Positions 27,807 through 40,284 of a stretch of DNA of 64,000 bases are shown one piece after another (position 1 is the stretch's first letter; each line of letters opens with the position of its first letter). Location: positions 8,287,683-8,351,682 of the forward strand of contig JAPTYO010000015.1 of the NCBI GenBank assembly GCA_036873135.1, given 5' to 3'. The position numbers and the translations under genes were made by a program. The DNA comes from Clarkia xantiana subsp. parviflora (taxonomy: Eukaryota > Streptophyta > Magnoliopsida > Myrtales > Onagraceae). Under the pieces are notes generated by a model, which was given only the letters and a program-made list of their open reading frames with translations, did not search any database and was not told the origin of the DNA.

Positions 27807-29380
27807 CTACTTATAACTATGAACAGGTAAGCTGGACCAGTCGAATGTTTCATACAGCCTTTGAACCTCAGCATCGCATCGACAGTCGATGCAAGTTCGA
27901 TCTTCAAAGAACTCATATTCTTGCGACCAGTTATATACGGCCTTCCAGTGGTTTTTCCTGCATTGTGCTTCAGGTAACGGTGGTGGATCCCTCGATTTTC
28001 TCACAGGCCAGAAACATTTCATATGCTCAATCAAATTTTTCCGACATTCTAGCTCCTTGCCGGCTCTGCAAACCTTTCCGAGGAGGCTGTAGCCTTCTTC
28101 CACTAATGGAACATCACCGTCCCAATTAAAGATTTTGATGAATCCTAGAGTGTAAGTAGCGAGGAGATAGTCCGCATCTGAAGCAGCCTTCAACTGTACC
28201 AGACCAACTGCACCTCCATCATCTATTGCATAATATCCTCCAACAAAATTGGCTACTCCAGCCCTGTATAGAGCTTCGGGGTTGGAGTTAGCCAGGCATT
28301 GCCGGAGAAACGAAGCTTGTTTCCCGGTATTGAAATGATAGCTCATCCCCTGGAGTGAAATTCTCCGCCAAATGTAAGGATGGTCTCCTAGTTCCTTGAA
28401 CCTTTTGCAGCTGATTTAACGGGGAACAATTGTATTTAGTAAAAAGTTATCATTCAAGCAAAGTCGAATAGTTTTGAAACATTTATTATATATAAAAGTT
28501 AATTATTATATCGCGCAATCCGTGTAATTATTGGGTACACGAACAGTTTATAAAAGTTAGTCATTAGTTGAGTATACCACAGCATAATCTTTATGCTATG
28601 AACAAGTTATGGTTTATGAGGGGTAACTACTATATAACATCATAAAATTGTTCCTCAATGTTCATTACCACACAACATACGAAGAATATCTAAGTTTTCA
28701 GTCCTGCAGAATTGCATATTTGTTCCGCAGAACTGCAGTATTTCTGGTTAGTATTAACCCTAACCATAATTTCCATACATTGAAGCAATTGTGAACCCAA
28801 ACACATAGTTTGCAGTTCAAAAGTTTAATACAAGGGTTTTTGAAGACAAGATATAATACTGTATGGTGGTGAATCTGATTTTCGCAACATATAAACCCTA
28901 ACTCATTTAAACAACATTGGTTCTAATAGCATTCATTTTTTTTTTTTCCAAATGCAGTCATTCGTTTCTATATGTATAACCTAGCAGAAATATGACGAAT
29001 ATATAAAACAAAGATGTGTAACGCTATCATATAGATAACAATATTTATAGCAGATATGTTCGTTTTTCTGTTTTTTCCCAACAAATATATATAATATATG
29101 TATATGTATATATATATATACACAGTCCTAGTTGTGTATATATCACAAATAAAACAAATGTCGATGGAAAATTAGACAAAAAATTAGAGAAAGCAGTGAA
29201 ATCAGTGAACAAACTCCTAATTCATGTACTGAAGAAAGGTTTAAATTTATATAGGGAATTTCCAGAAACTTACCATAGCTTCAGCTTGATAAAATCGTGG
29301 GTCGAATAAGCTCCGACACAAATCATGATAAACCATAGCGCCTCCGCGGGCAGGTCTAGAATTGTTGTGCATGCAGCCAT
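27807..29380 (-). CDS. F-box-like protein A (236 aa, two exons)
   Basis: Exon 1 is 29380-29274 and exon 2 is 28410-27807, joined through an 863-bp intron with GT-AG ends. The N-terminus (about residues 8-50) reads L-D-L-P-A-E-A-L-W-F-I-M then C-C-K-R-F-K-E-L, an F-box-like pattern. The body has N-P-E-A-L-Y-R-A-G (about 79-87), typical of plant F-box proteins of the At1g67623/At2g35280 type, in which a Sel1-like helical region follows the F-box. The C-terminus is Cys-rich (C-I-D-C-R-C-D-A-E-V). Two further copies lie in the same element. F-box proteins normally bring substrates to SCF ubiquitin ligases; that role here is inference. Confidence 0.8.
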
Positions 29381-29864
29381 CTTGGAGAAAGATGAAGAAA
29401 TTAGTTACGAAACGTAAGTGGTTCACCATGGTTAGTATAGCAGTAAAGGAAACGTACCTGTAAAAAAAGGTTGACTGTCTGTTTGAACAAAGTATCTGAG
29501 AGAACACCGTCGATAGAGACGATTTACGCGCAGAAGGAAGTTAGAGAGACGTCGGAGGAAAACTGCTTCGGACTTGAGGAAGAAGATAGTTGAATTTGGG
29601 AAAATAAAGTAATTTTGACGACGGTCCGTTGAATCAAGGAGAAAATGATTCTCTACAGCCGTGTTTACAGTTGGCAAATATGTGGTGGCTCTTTAGCGAA
29701 TGGTTTGATAACATGTTTTATAGCATTTTTACTCTCCGCCACGAGGCACCACACTGTGTCATCTGTTGGTACGGTCCGTTCCATTTAATAATTACTCTGA
29801 ATCAAGTATATGGCGTAATTATTTGTCCATTTGTAAAGCGTAATTAATTCTATTAATCCAGGGC

Positions 29865-32659
29865 GTGTAATGTTATTATATATTTGTTCAAAATGTTATG
29901 GAATAAGTATGAACTAATTTTTTTCATTTGAAGTGCATTATAATAGTATATTACATACAAATTTGTTAAATTATTTAATGTCCACTAAGTTAATATCTAA
30001 CTGTGGTTTAAGGGATAGGGTATGGTTAAGGTTTAGAGTAAAGTTGAAGAGTGTTTATTGCATTCAACCATACTTAGTTGTTAAATCACTTGAAATGTTG
30101 TGTTTAATGTTATTATATATATGCTCTAAATGTTATGGAATAAGTATGAACTAATTTTTTTCATTTGAAGTGCATTATAATAGTATATTACATACAAATT
30201 TGTTAAATTATTTAATGTCCACTAAGTTAATATCTAACTGTGGTTTAAGGGATATTGTATGGTTAAGGTTTAGTGTAAAGTTGAAGAGTGTTTATTGCAT
30301 TCAACCATACTTAGTTGTTAAATCACTTGAAATGTTGTGTTTAATGTTATTATATATATGCTCTAAATGTTATGGAATAAGTATGAACTAATTTTTTTCA
30401 TTTGAAGTGCATTATAATAGTATATTACATACAAATTTGTTAAATTATTTAATGTCCACTAAGTTAATATCTAACTGTGGTTTAAGGGATAGGGTATGGT
30501 TAAGGTTTAGTGTAAAGTTGAAGAGTGTTTATTGCATTCAACCATACTTAGTTGTTAAATCACTTGAAATGTTGTGTTTAATGTTATTATATATATGCTC
30601 TAAATGTTATGGAATAAGTATGAACTAATTTTTTTCATTTGAAGTGCATTATAATAGTATATTACATACAAATTTGTTCAATTATTTAATGTCCACTAAG
30701 TTAATATCTAACTGTGGTTTAAGGGATAGGGTATGGTTAAGGTTTAGAGTAAAGTTGAAGAGTGTTTATTGCATTCAACCATACTTGATTGTTAAATCAC
30801 TTGAAATGTTGTGTTTAATGTTATTATATATATGCTCTAAATGTTATGGAATAAGTATGAACTAATTTTTTTCATTTGAAGTGCATTATAATAGTATATT
30901 ACATACAAATTTGTTCAATTATTTAATGTCCACTAAGTTAATATCTAACTGTGGTTTAAGGGATAGGGTATGGTTAAGGTTTAGTGTAAAGTTGAAGAGT
31001 GTTTATTGCATTCAACCATACTTAGTTGTTAAATCACTTGAAATGTTGTGTTTAATGTTATTATATATATGCTCTAAATGTTATGGAATAAGTATGAACT
31101 AATTTTTTTCATTTGAAGTGCATTATAATAGTATATTACATACAAATTTGTTAAATTATTTAATGTCCACTAAGTTAATATCTAACTGTGGTTTAAGGGA
31201 TAGGGTATGGTTAAGGTTTAGTGTAAAGTTGAAGAGTGTTTATTGCATTCAACCATACTTAGTTGTTAAATCACTTGAAATATTGTGTTTAATGTTATTA
31301 TATATATGCTCTAAATGTTATGGAATAAGTATGAACTAATTTTTTTCATTTGAAGTGCATTATAATAGTATATTACATACAAATTTGTTCGATTATTTAA
31401 TGTCCACTAAGTTAATATCTAACTGTGGTTTAAGGGATAGGGTATGGTTAAGGTTTAGAGTAAAGTTGAAGAGTGTTTATTGCATTCAACCATACTTAGT
31501 TGTTAAATCACTTGAAATGTTGTGTTTAATGTTATTATATATATGCTCTAAATGTTATGGAATAAGTATGAACTAATTTTTTTCATTTGAAGTGCATTAT
31601 AATAGTATATTACATACAAATTTGTTAAATTATTTAATGTCCACTAAGTTAATATCTAACTGTGGTTTAAGGGATAGGGTATGGTTAAGGTTTAGTGTAA
31701 AGTTGAAGAGTGTTTATTGCATTCAACCATACTTAGTTGTTAAATCACTTGAAATGTTGTGTTTAATGTTATTATATATATGGTCTAAATGTTATGGAAT
31801 AAGTATGAACTAATTTTTTTCATTTGAAGTGCATTATAATAGTATATTACATACAAATTTGTTCAATTATTTAATGTCCACTAAGTTAATATCTAACTGT
31901 GGTTTAAGGGATAGGGTATGGTTAAGGTTTAGAGTAAAGTTGAAGAGTGTTTATTGCATTCAACCATACTTAGTTGTTAAATCACTTGAAATGTTGTAGT
32001 TTAATGTTATTATATATATGCTCTAAATGTTATGGAATAAGTATGAACTAATTTTTTTCATTTGAAGTGCATTATAATAGTATATTACATACAAATTAGT
32101 TCAATTATTTAATGTCCACTAAGTTAATATCTAACTGTGGTTTAAGGGATAGGGTATGGTTAAGGTTTAGAGTAAAGTTGAAGAGTGTTTATTGCATTCA
32201 ACCATACTTAGTTGTTAAATCACTTGAAATGTTGTAGTTTAATGTTATTATATATATGCTCTAAATGTTATGGAATAAGTATGAACTAATTTTTTTCATT
32301 TGAAGTGCATTATAATAGTATATTACATACAAATTAGTTAAATTATTTAATGTCCACTAAGTTAATATCTAACTGCGGTTTAAGGGATAGGGTATGGTTA
32401 AGGTTTAGAGTAAAGTTGAAGAGTGTTTATTGCATTCAAAGATACTTAGTTGTTAAATCACTTGAAATGTTGTAGTTTAATGTTATTATATATATGCTCT
32501 AAATGTTATGGAATAAGTATGAACTAATTTTTTTCATTTGAAGTGCATTATAATAGTATATTACATACAAATTAGTTAATTTATTTAATGTCCACTAAGT
32601 TAATATCTAACTGTGGTTTAAGAGATAGGGTATGGTTAAGGTTTAGAGTAAAGTTGAAG
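29865..32659 (+). repeat. 237-bp satellite array inside the giant MULE
   Basis: About 11.8 head-to-tail copies with an exact 237-bp period (unit landmarks at 29933, 30170, 30407 and so on), stretching to 238 bp in the last units through a one-base insertion (ttgtagttt). Divergence between units is very low. Each unit contains a telomere-like patch (agggatagggtatggttaaggttta). Because 237 is divisible by three, the same 73-codon open frame recurs in eight units; I treat this as a by-product, not a gene. The right edge breaks into gctaacttcccgacagggg. Confidence 0.97.
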
Positions 32660-33035
32660 AGCTAACTTCCCGACAGGGGTCAGTTTTGGCAAAGGTACAA
32701 CCCCGCATTAAATGCTACTGCGGCATAAAGCTATGATTGTCCATGTCTTATCAGTCCATATATATGTGAATTATATTTTACTTAATAAGATTACATTCCA
32801 ACAAAAGGGTAATTCAAATAACTGTTTCGGTTTACCTTTTTTGAGAAACTGTTTCATAATGAAGATGAAACAATGTTTTATAATGAAGGCGAAACAGTGT
32901 TTCATAATGACACCAGTTATGAAAAGATACATCATTTTGTATTTTTAAATTTGTTAACAGATACTGAATTCTGGTTATTATAGTAGTTGCACTTTGTAAT
33001 TGGCCAATAAAAGTATACTATGCACATAGAAGTTA
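32660..33035 (+). repeat. internal segmental duplication, copy 1
   Basis: This segment after the 237-bp array resembles about 41960-42310. Shared runs include gagctaacttcccga, ccccgcattaaatgctactg, a duplicated cataatgaag/gaaacaatg motif and ttgttaacag. Here the flanking array is long; at the other copy it is one or two decayed units. Confidence 0.85.
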
Positions 33036-33592
33036 TGTGTCTTCTTCTAACTAAATTAGTTATTTCAAATAAGTCGACAGTTATTTATTATATGAAATTC
33101 AAATTATATACTTAGGCAGGATCTGTTGGGATGGTCCCATTGAAGAAAATTTCCGAAAATATTATAGCGCGTAAGTATGTTCCATTTGTAAAGCCTAATT
33201 AATCCCACATTCTATGAACTATATTAGACAAAATACGCTAATTAAACGCGCTATTAATATTTGACAAGTAAATTTTATTCGTAAATTAATTGAATTATCC
33301 CACTTGACATTGTTTGTAATTGAAATTCCCAAATATATATTTTCAAACAAATATTTAAATTATGATACTGTGAAGAGTTTTAATCCTGACCAATTTTTCC
33401 CAACTTGTAACGTAATTATACCTCCGTTAATGCTTCGTGTATTATAATCGAAAAAAACATCGCGACGTGCGCAGCACGTGACTCTTTTTGTTTGTGTAGA
33501 ATAAAAAAACAAAACTTCAAGGTACGATATTACACCATTTTGAACCTCTTCTGTCTCCCTTCTTCCCGCCTACAATCTCGAAGACCATAAAG

Positions 33593-34477
33593 ATGAACGG
33601 GAGCTGTCTGATGTCGCACCCACCACATTCCCAAAACACGGGCGATATTCCTCCGACTGAATTACGGAGGTGCTTTTGCGGAGCAGTCTCCACAATGGTT
33701 ATGTCATATACGTGGGAGAATTTTACCAGGAGGTTTCATCGGTGCCCTTACTGGAAGGTATTGCTGCTTAGTGTTTACGGCTTTTACGACTTTCATGGTG
33801 AACAACTCAATTTTTTAACGATATTGCTGTCCAATATTCAATTAGGGATTTGATTTACTGCTGATTTGGGGTTTCCTGTATTGAAATTATATGGAATTGA
33901 ATTGAGTTTTAAGTTTTGTCAATAAGGGTTAGTATATACCAATTAACTGTTCAAGGATGGTTAATAGAATTTGGCTTTGATTGTACTTGGATTATATAAT
34001 GTTTTCTCATTTAGAAATTAGGAATGGTAAACAGTAAGTAAATGTTCAATTAAGGTGAAATATGTTGATTACTCTTATGTCTGTCTGTATTGTGGGCAAT
34101 GCATACAGGTTGGTGAAGAGACTGGATGTAATTTTTTTGGGTGGGAAGATCCGTTAATATGTGGTTACGGAAATAGAGCAATACATGTATTCCAATCACT
34201 GCACCAAACACTGGGTACCAGATGTTCAACCCTGGAGATGGAGAATGAGTTGTTTGTGGTTGACATTGCTGAACTGAAGAGTAATAATACATCCCTGGAG
34301 ATAGCGAATGAGAATTTTGTGTTTGATATTGCTGAATTGAAGGCCGAGATTGCACTGTTGGAGATGGAGCATGAAAAATTGAATCTGGAGAATGCACAAT
34401 TAAGATTTGGGATCAGGATTTCTACATATATAGCAGGTGTTGTAGGTTTATTTTGTATTTTCAGGAAAATAGTTTAG
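33593..34477 (+). CDS. GRF zinc-finger, coiled-coil, membrane-anchored protein (177 aa)
   Basis: Exon 1 is 33593-33757 and exon 2 is 34109-34477, phase 0, GT-AG. The finger spans the intron: C27-F-C29-G, then R-F-H-R-C51-P-Y-W, then C62-N-F-F-G-W-E-D, matching the C-x-C...C...C-x-F-x-W layout of GRF-type zinc fingers. A coiled coil follows, with two approximate repeats of (L-E-M/I-x-N-E-x-F-V-x-D-I-A-E-L-K). The protein ends with a hydrophobic stretch (T-Y-I-A-G-V-V-G-L-F-C-I-F) and R-K-I-V, a plausible tail anchor. GRF domains bind nucleic acid in some proteins; the role in this element is unknown. A broken paralogue lies at 26323-27400. Confidence 0.8.
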
Positions 34478-36677
34478 GGTGCCGTTTTGTATGTGTAGAT
34501 GACCCAGTTATGGTGGATGCATTTTGTTATGTGTAATGAACCCCCTTACAAGCATGATATGCAGTTGTTATTGGTATGTGTAAGGAATCCAATTCTTATT
34601 GGTCCAAATAGGAATGTGTAGAAACTCAGCTATACTGGCACAGGACTGCTTTGCAGTAAACCATACATTTAAATTATAAAATACACTCAAACGTAGTATT
34701 ATATTCACTTACTGTGAATATGAATAAGATTATGCTTTTTTGATTACAACTGACAAATACAGTTTGGCCACCATAGTTTCAACCCTTAATTCGTTATGTT
34801 TGTGTCAAGCTGATTCCCTAACCTTAAACCGGATGTCGAGTGATCTATTATTTCATCGTTGCGTTATTTATTTAGTAGATGTTGACGTACTTGATGTATA
34901 ACTTTAATTTACATTAACTAGACAGGTAATTTGTACCACACACTGCGCAATGCGCGGTCAACCGCCTATTATAATCAATTCATACAGAACCTAACGTATA
35001 TAAATAGAACAGAGACAAATATTACATGATAATAGACTGGTTGTGGAAAGACGTGGGTTCCTATGTACAGAGCACATTTACTTTAGGATATATAGAGGAT
35101 GGGATATGCAGAGCCGTAGCCGGGAATGTGAAGTTACCTTTGAAAATTTTTCTAAAAACGGAGATGGCTTACACACATTTATATTTATTTATTGTAATGT
35201 GTATATACCTGTTAGAAGTAATACAGTGTTTCTTTGCTTAAGACTTTTACGTGATATCAGTATCAATAGGGCATGAGTTCAAGATTTGACAATTGCATAT
35301 GCTAACATTGTATTTGTTGACATACAAAATGTAGGGATTTGTCAACTAGTTGAAACTTCAAGTAGTTCCCACAACCATGTATGATTCATTAAACTGTGCA
35401 AAACCCTAATAAATTAATCACCCACGTCAGCTGTGTAACCCTATGTTGACTTGGATTAAAGCTAATTTCAATCAAAGGTACCAATATATGATAACGTTTC
35501 TACGATAAAATTACTTTATAATCAGACTTAACATTTTATTTTTAGTTATAAGTTATTTGTTCGACAAAACAAACAAACTAAATAAAGTTCATTGGAACAG
35601 TACGAACTTAGTGGAAAGTGACAGATTTATGACAGGACGTGGATATGGATGAAGCTTGTCAAGCACGCGGCCACTAATTTGGCTCATAAGGGGCAAGACA
35701 ATGAGTTAAACAAACTAGGGTTAAGTTTGAAGATTTCTTTCGACTGGATATATTACAAAATTGAAGAATATAATTACATATAGTTAATAATTACAGGGGA
35801 TATACTAGTAACTGCACACTGTTCAGCTACATGATAGTGTATAAAAAAAAACCAGTTATTGATAGTTCAACTATTACATCCTGCTATATTTATACAATAG
35901 TATGTAATAAACAAACATATAGTTTGTAGTAAAAAATTAAAATACACAACTATTAAAACAAAATATACTTAGCAATTGTTGACCAACAAAAAATTAAAGT
36001 AATCCTACATTCATCTTACTTTAAACTGAACGTACAGTTTGTTAAATGCGAATTATAGCAAAAAAAAATTGCTTTTCTGTTTAATAAAAAATAACATAAT
36101 ATAGCCCACATATATTAGTACAAACTGGACACTATCACCTTTCTATCCAAATGTATATATATATATATATTTATATGTATATGTGTGTGTATGTATGTAT
36201 ATAGGGGTTTTAGGGCTGTCTCTCAATATATATATATAATAGTAAAGAGAAATGATTATTGCTTGTCAGTTGTCAGGGTACATGTTGAATTATATTTTTT
36301 TATTCAATGTTGTACTGTTCATCTTCTTCATTTTACTTGTTCTTCCATAACCATGTCTCTGCAACTGTTTTCACACAGCATATGAATTTTTTTAATTATT
36401 GTCTAGAAATCTGTGATGAGCTTCATATTCAACAGCACAAAAATTACCAGAAAGTGACAACTTCAGCTGAAATTTAAGTGATAAAAACATTGATTTTCTG
36501 ATGTATATCATGGACAGCTTAATATATTATATTCAACTGTTGGACCAGCCACAGAAGGGGTTAGTGATAAAATATAGATGAACACACACACTGAAAAATT
36601 TAACTACTACTTTTTTCGATATACAAATGCAAAAAAGAAGGGAGAACCTAAACCCAGAAACCCTATCCCAGACATTA
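34478..36677. other. AT-rich spacer, no supported gene
   Basis: Only short open frames without family features. A GC-rich hairpin (gcgcaatgcgc) at about 34947 resembles Helitron hairpins but is followed by cctatt rather than CTAG. Microsatellites (TA, GTAT) occur near 36155-36230. Confidence 0.55.
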
Positions 36678-37466
36678 CTAGCTAGGTTTCTGGTGAGGAA
36701 AAGCTGCCCAGCAGTTATAGTAGCGAAAACGAATGACTTCAGCATCACAATAACATCTAAAGCACCACTGGACGGGAAAAAAAATCCGGACCTCGTTGAT
36801 ACGATAAACCACAATTAATTCGTGCTGGTTGCATCGACGTCGAGGGGCCGGCGGGTGTGATGGCCTACCTTGGCGGTAACTGGTTAATCTCCTAACAGCA
36901 TCGATGAAAACTGTCCGGACATTCATCGCGCGTCTCGTAGCGACCACTAATCCTAGCATGTTGAACGCGTCGTCCAGCACATTTTCATCGGTTGGCCAAT
37001 TGAAGATACGGATCATTGCTACAGCATATTTAGCTACATCATGTCCCCGATATGCTGCTGCCGTCAATTGGGCAAGACCAAGATTTAATTGCCTGGGTAA
37101 TTGTCTGAAAAAGGTATGCATACCAAGCCGATACAGAGCATCTGGGTTACGTTTGTCCATGATGATGTCAACAAAAGGTCCACATAACACCGGCAAAGTG
37201 CGTGGTACGATGTCACGTGGTACCAGGGTATGCACCATATCTGTGCTTGAACCTATCCCGTGAAGCCTTCTGCAGCTGGACATTCAAAATCATCTCATGT
37301 TACAAATGTACTTAACACATACTAAATAAGGACATCTAGACAATGATATTGTTCATTCGTACCATGATCTGAACCTTATGAAGTCCGCGATCGATCCAGA
37401 CATAACGGCAACCATGATGAGCATAATCATCTCATCAGGAAGTGACATCAACCTATATGGATTCAT
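36678..37466 (-). CDS. F-box-like protein B (233 aa, two exons)
   Basis: Exon 1 is 37466-37363 and exon 2 is 37275-36678, GT-AG, phase preserved. The N-terminus has M-S-L-P-D-E-M-I-M-L-I-M-V-A-V, then C-C-R-R-L-H-G, an F-box-like region at about residues 7-40. The body has N-P-D-A-L-Y-R-L-G followed by A-A-Y-R-G-H-D-V-A (Sel1-like). The C-terminus has C-F-R-C-Y-C-D-A-E-V, matching C-I-D-C-R-C-D-A-E-V of protein A. The intron falls at the same place as in protein A, after the F-box, so the two are duplicates. An AG just before the start region suggests an untranslated first exon. The sequences are well diverged, so the duplication is old. Confidence 0.8.
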
Positions 37467-37469
37467 GAC

Positions 37470-38239
37470 TAAGGAATTGTTCCTGCAAACCAACAAATTA
37501 TAAACACAAGATATATAAAAATCCAAATACATTTTTAGAAACATAAGACGATAATCAATGGTTTGTATTAACGACCAAAATTTTCGGAAGCTTACTAGTG
37601 GAACTTTTGCAGACAGTTAGATGTATCCCCAGTTGCAGTGATGAAGATATAGCAGATGGACCCAGATTAAAAAGGTTTTTTGAACAGACAGGTTCTACAA
37701 AACTAAAAAACAGTCTTTTAAATGGTTATCCCTCCGTGTATCGGGAACCGTCATATGATACACCTGTGGGTCCTAATACAGTGCCAAATATCTCCTTGTG
37801 ATATTGTAAAAGGTGCCATTTCGGATCGTCTGAGCCACCAATTAACGTAGTTTGCCAGCTAATGTACTTCGAGTGTATAGTAACCTACAATCTGGATCCT
37901 TCGAATACTTTTTCGGGGTTAGATCCAACCAGCTGAAGGGATCTCATATATCAAAATGAACCCTCAGTTCAAATAGTGATAACCAATGGTTCAGATTTTA
38001 GGTTTACTGAAAATTGAAATTCCAGTAGCCGGACCCATAATTTCCCATCATTAACTCGGATACTAAATGATACTCCGATTTAACAAATAAGGATACGTTC
38101 AGTCTATAATTATAACACATATATGGTTCTGTATTAAAAACATTTGTATTGGTATCTAATATATGACATATTAATTATACGTATATTTAGTGCCTTAACA
38201 TTATATTCGGTAAATCTAAGCCTATCATGTTAATGTTAA
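37470..38239. other. spacer, no supported gene
   Basis: No splice-linked coding sequence recognised. It contains the likely promoter of F-box-like gene B and AT-rich DNA up to the 225-bp array. Confidence 0.5.
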
Positions 38240-39813
38240 AAAAAAGGTTGTGGGTTAAGTTTTAGGGTATGGATAAGGTATACAGGGAATGTTGGAGAGG
38301 GGTTAGTGGTTTCAAGCAAACACAGTTTGTTAATAAAATGTAATTATTTAATTTTTAATATTTATTTTATTTATTATAATAAATAGTAACTTAATATATT
38401 GTAGTTGCATTATAATTAGATTCCCTACATTTAATTAAATATGTAAATGTCCAATTTGATTGTAACTATGGTTGTGGGTTAAGTTTTAGGGTATGGATAA
38501 GGTTTACAGGGAATGTTGGAGAGGGGTTAGTGGTTTCAAGCAAACACAGTTTGTTAATAAAATGTAATTATTTAATTTTTAATATTTAATTTTATTTATT
38601 ATAATAAATAGTAGCTTAATATATTGTAGTTGCATTATAATTAGATTCTCTACATTTAATTAAATATGTAAATGTCCAATTTGATTGTAACTATGGTTGT
38701 GGGTTAAGTTTTAGGGTATGGATAAGGTTTACAGGGAATGTTGGAGAGGGGTTAGTGGTTTCAAGCAAACACAGTTTGTTAATAAAATGTAATTATTTAA
38801 TTTTTAATATTTAATTTTATTTATTATAATAAATAGTAACTTAATATATTGTAGTTGCATTATAATTAGATTCCCTACATTTAATTAAATATGTAAATGT
38901 CCAATTTGATTGTAACTATGGTTGTGGGTTAAGTTTTAGGGTATGGATAAGGTTTACAGGGAATGTTGGAGAGGGGTTAGTGGTTTCAAGCAAACACAGT
39001 TTGTTAATAAAATGTAATTATTTAATTTTTAATATTTAATTTTATTTATTATAATAAATAGTAACTTAATTTATTGTAGTTGCATTATAATTAGATTCCC
39101 TACATTTAATTAAATATGTAAATGTCCAATTTGATTGTAACTATGGTTGTGGGTTAAGTTTTAGGGTATGGATAAGGTTTACAGGAAATGTTGGAGAGGG
39201 GTTAGTGGTTTCAAGCAAACACAGTTTGTTAATAAAATGTAATTATTTAATTTTTAATATTTAACTTTATTTATTATAATAAATAATAACTTAATATATT
39301 GTAGTTGCATTATAATTAGATTCTCTACGTTTAATTAAATATGTAAATGTCCAATTTGATTGTAACTATGGTTGTGTGTTAAGTTTTAGGGTATGGATAA
39401 GGTTTACAGGGAATGTTGGAGAGGGGTTAGTGGTTTCAAGCAAACACAGTTTGTTAATAAAATGTAATTATTTAATTTTTAATATTTAATTTTATTTATT
39501 ATAATAAATAGTAACTTAATATATTGTAGTTGCATTATAATTAGATTCCCTATATTTAATTAAATATGTAAATGTCCAATTTGATTGTAACTATGGTTGT
39601 GGGTTAAGTTTTAGGGTATGGATAAGGTTTACAGGGAATGTTGGAGAGGGGTTAGTGGTTTCAAGCAAACACAGTTTGTTAATAAAATGTAATTATTTAA
39701 TTTTTAATATTTAATTTTATTTATTATAATAAATAGTAACTTAATTTATTGTAGTTGCATTATAATTAGATTCCCTACATTTAATTAAATATGTAAATGT
39801 CCAATTTGATTCC
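38240..39813 (+). repeat. 225-bp satellite array inside the giant MULE
   Basis: Seven copies, with the landmark gggttaagttttagggtatgg at 38252, 38476, 38701, 38926, 39151, 39376 and 39601 (period 224-225 bp). A degraded partial unit lies at about 39825-39885. Units are nearly identical. The core tagggtatggataaggttta resembles the core of the 237-bp satellite, but the rest differs. Confidence 0.97.
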
Positions 39814-39889
39814 CTATGATTGTCCCTACAGTTTGGTAATAAAATGTAATTATTTAATTTTTAATACTTAATTTTATTTAATACCTAGC

Positions 39890-40284
39890 AGTATAATTAG
39901 TTAATAAAACATTTCACATATATGTAAACACAAAATTTGCTACTGCGTACTGTGAGGGAAACACGAGTGCCCCCAAAGTTGACAACAAATTACGATGCTT
40001 GCCATCAAGTGATTGCTGGAACTTATTCGACCAAAAATTCGGAATATCTATATGGCAGGATAGTAAATTCTAGTAGTTTGTTGACCTTTTGAATTACGCC
40101 CTAATATCGGAATACTTCGGAAATCCAATTCACAAGCTTTATATACCTCGTTGCCGCGGGAAAATAACTATCCACGCGGGAATGTGTACACCATATTGGC
40201 CTATATAAAGGGGGTAAATATCGACAACCTCATCAGAGATATATTAAACAAAAAAACAAATATCAAAAACAGCTATATTCCGAA
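39890..40284 (+). promoter_or_regulatory. upstream region of F-box-like gene C
   Basis: Non-coding. ctatataaag at about 40201-40210 is a good TATA box about 80 bp before the ATG at 40285. Confidence 0.5.

Noticed and set aside
29933..31813. Eight repeated 73-codon open frames as a tandem gene family
   Set aside because: They are the same frame of a 237-bp satellite whose length is divisible by three; each has its own stop, there is no family resemblance, and they vanish in the diverged units.
29865..32659. CRISPR array
   Set aside because: Direct repeats without spacers in a plant nuclear genome; it is a satellite.
34944..34976. Fifth Helitron 3' end
   Set aside because: The hairpin is present but is followed by cctatt rather than CTAG; too weak to call.
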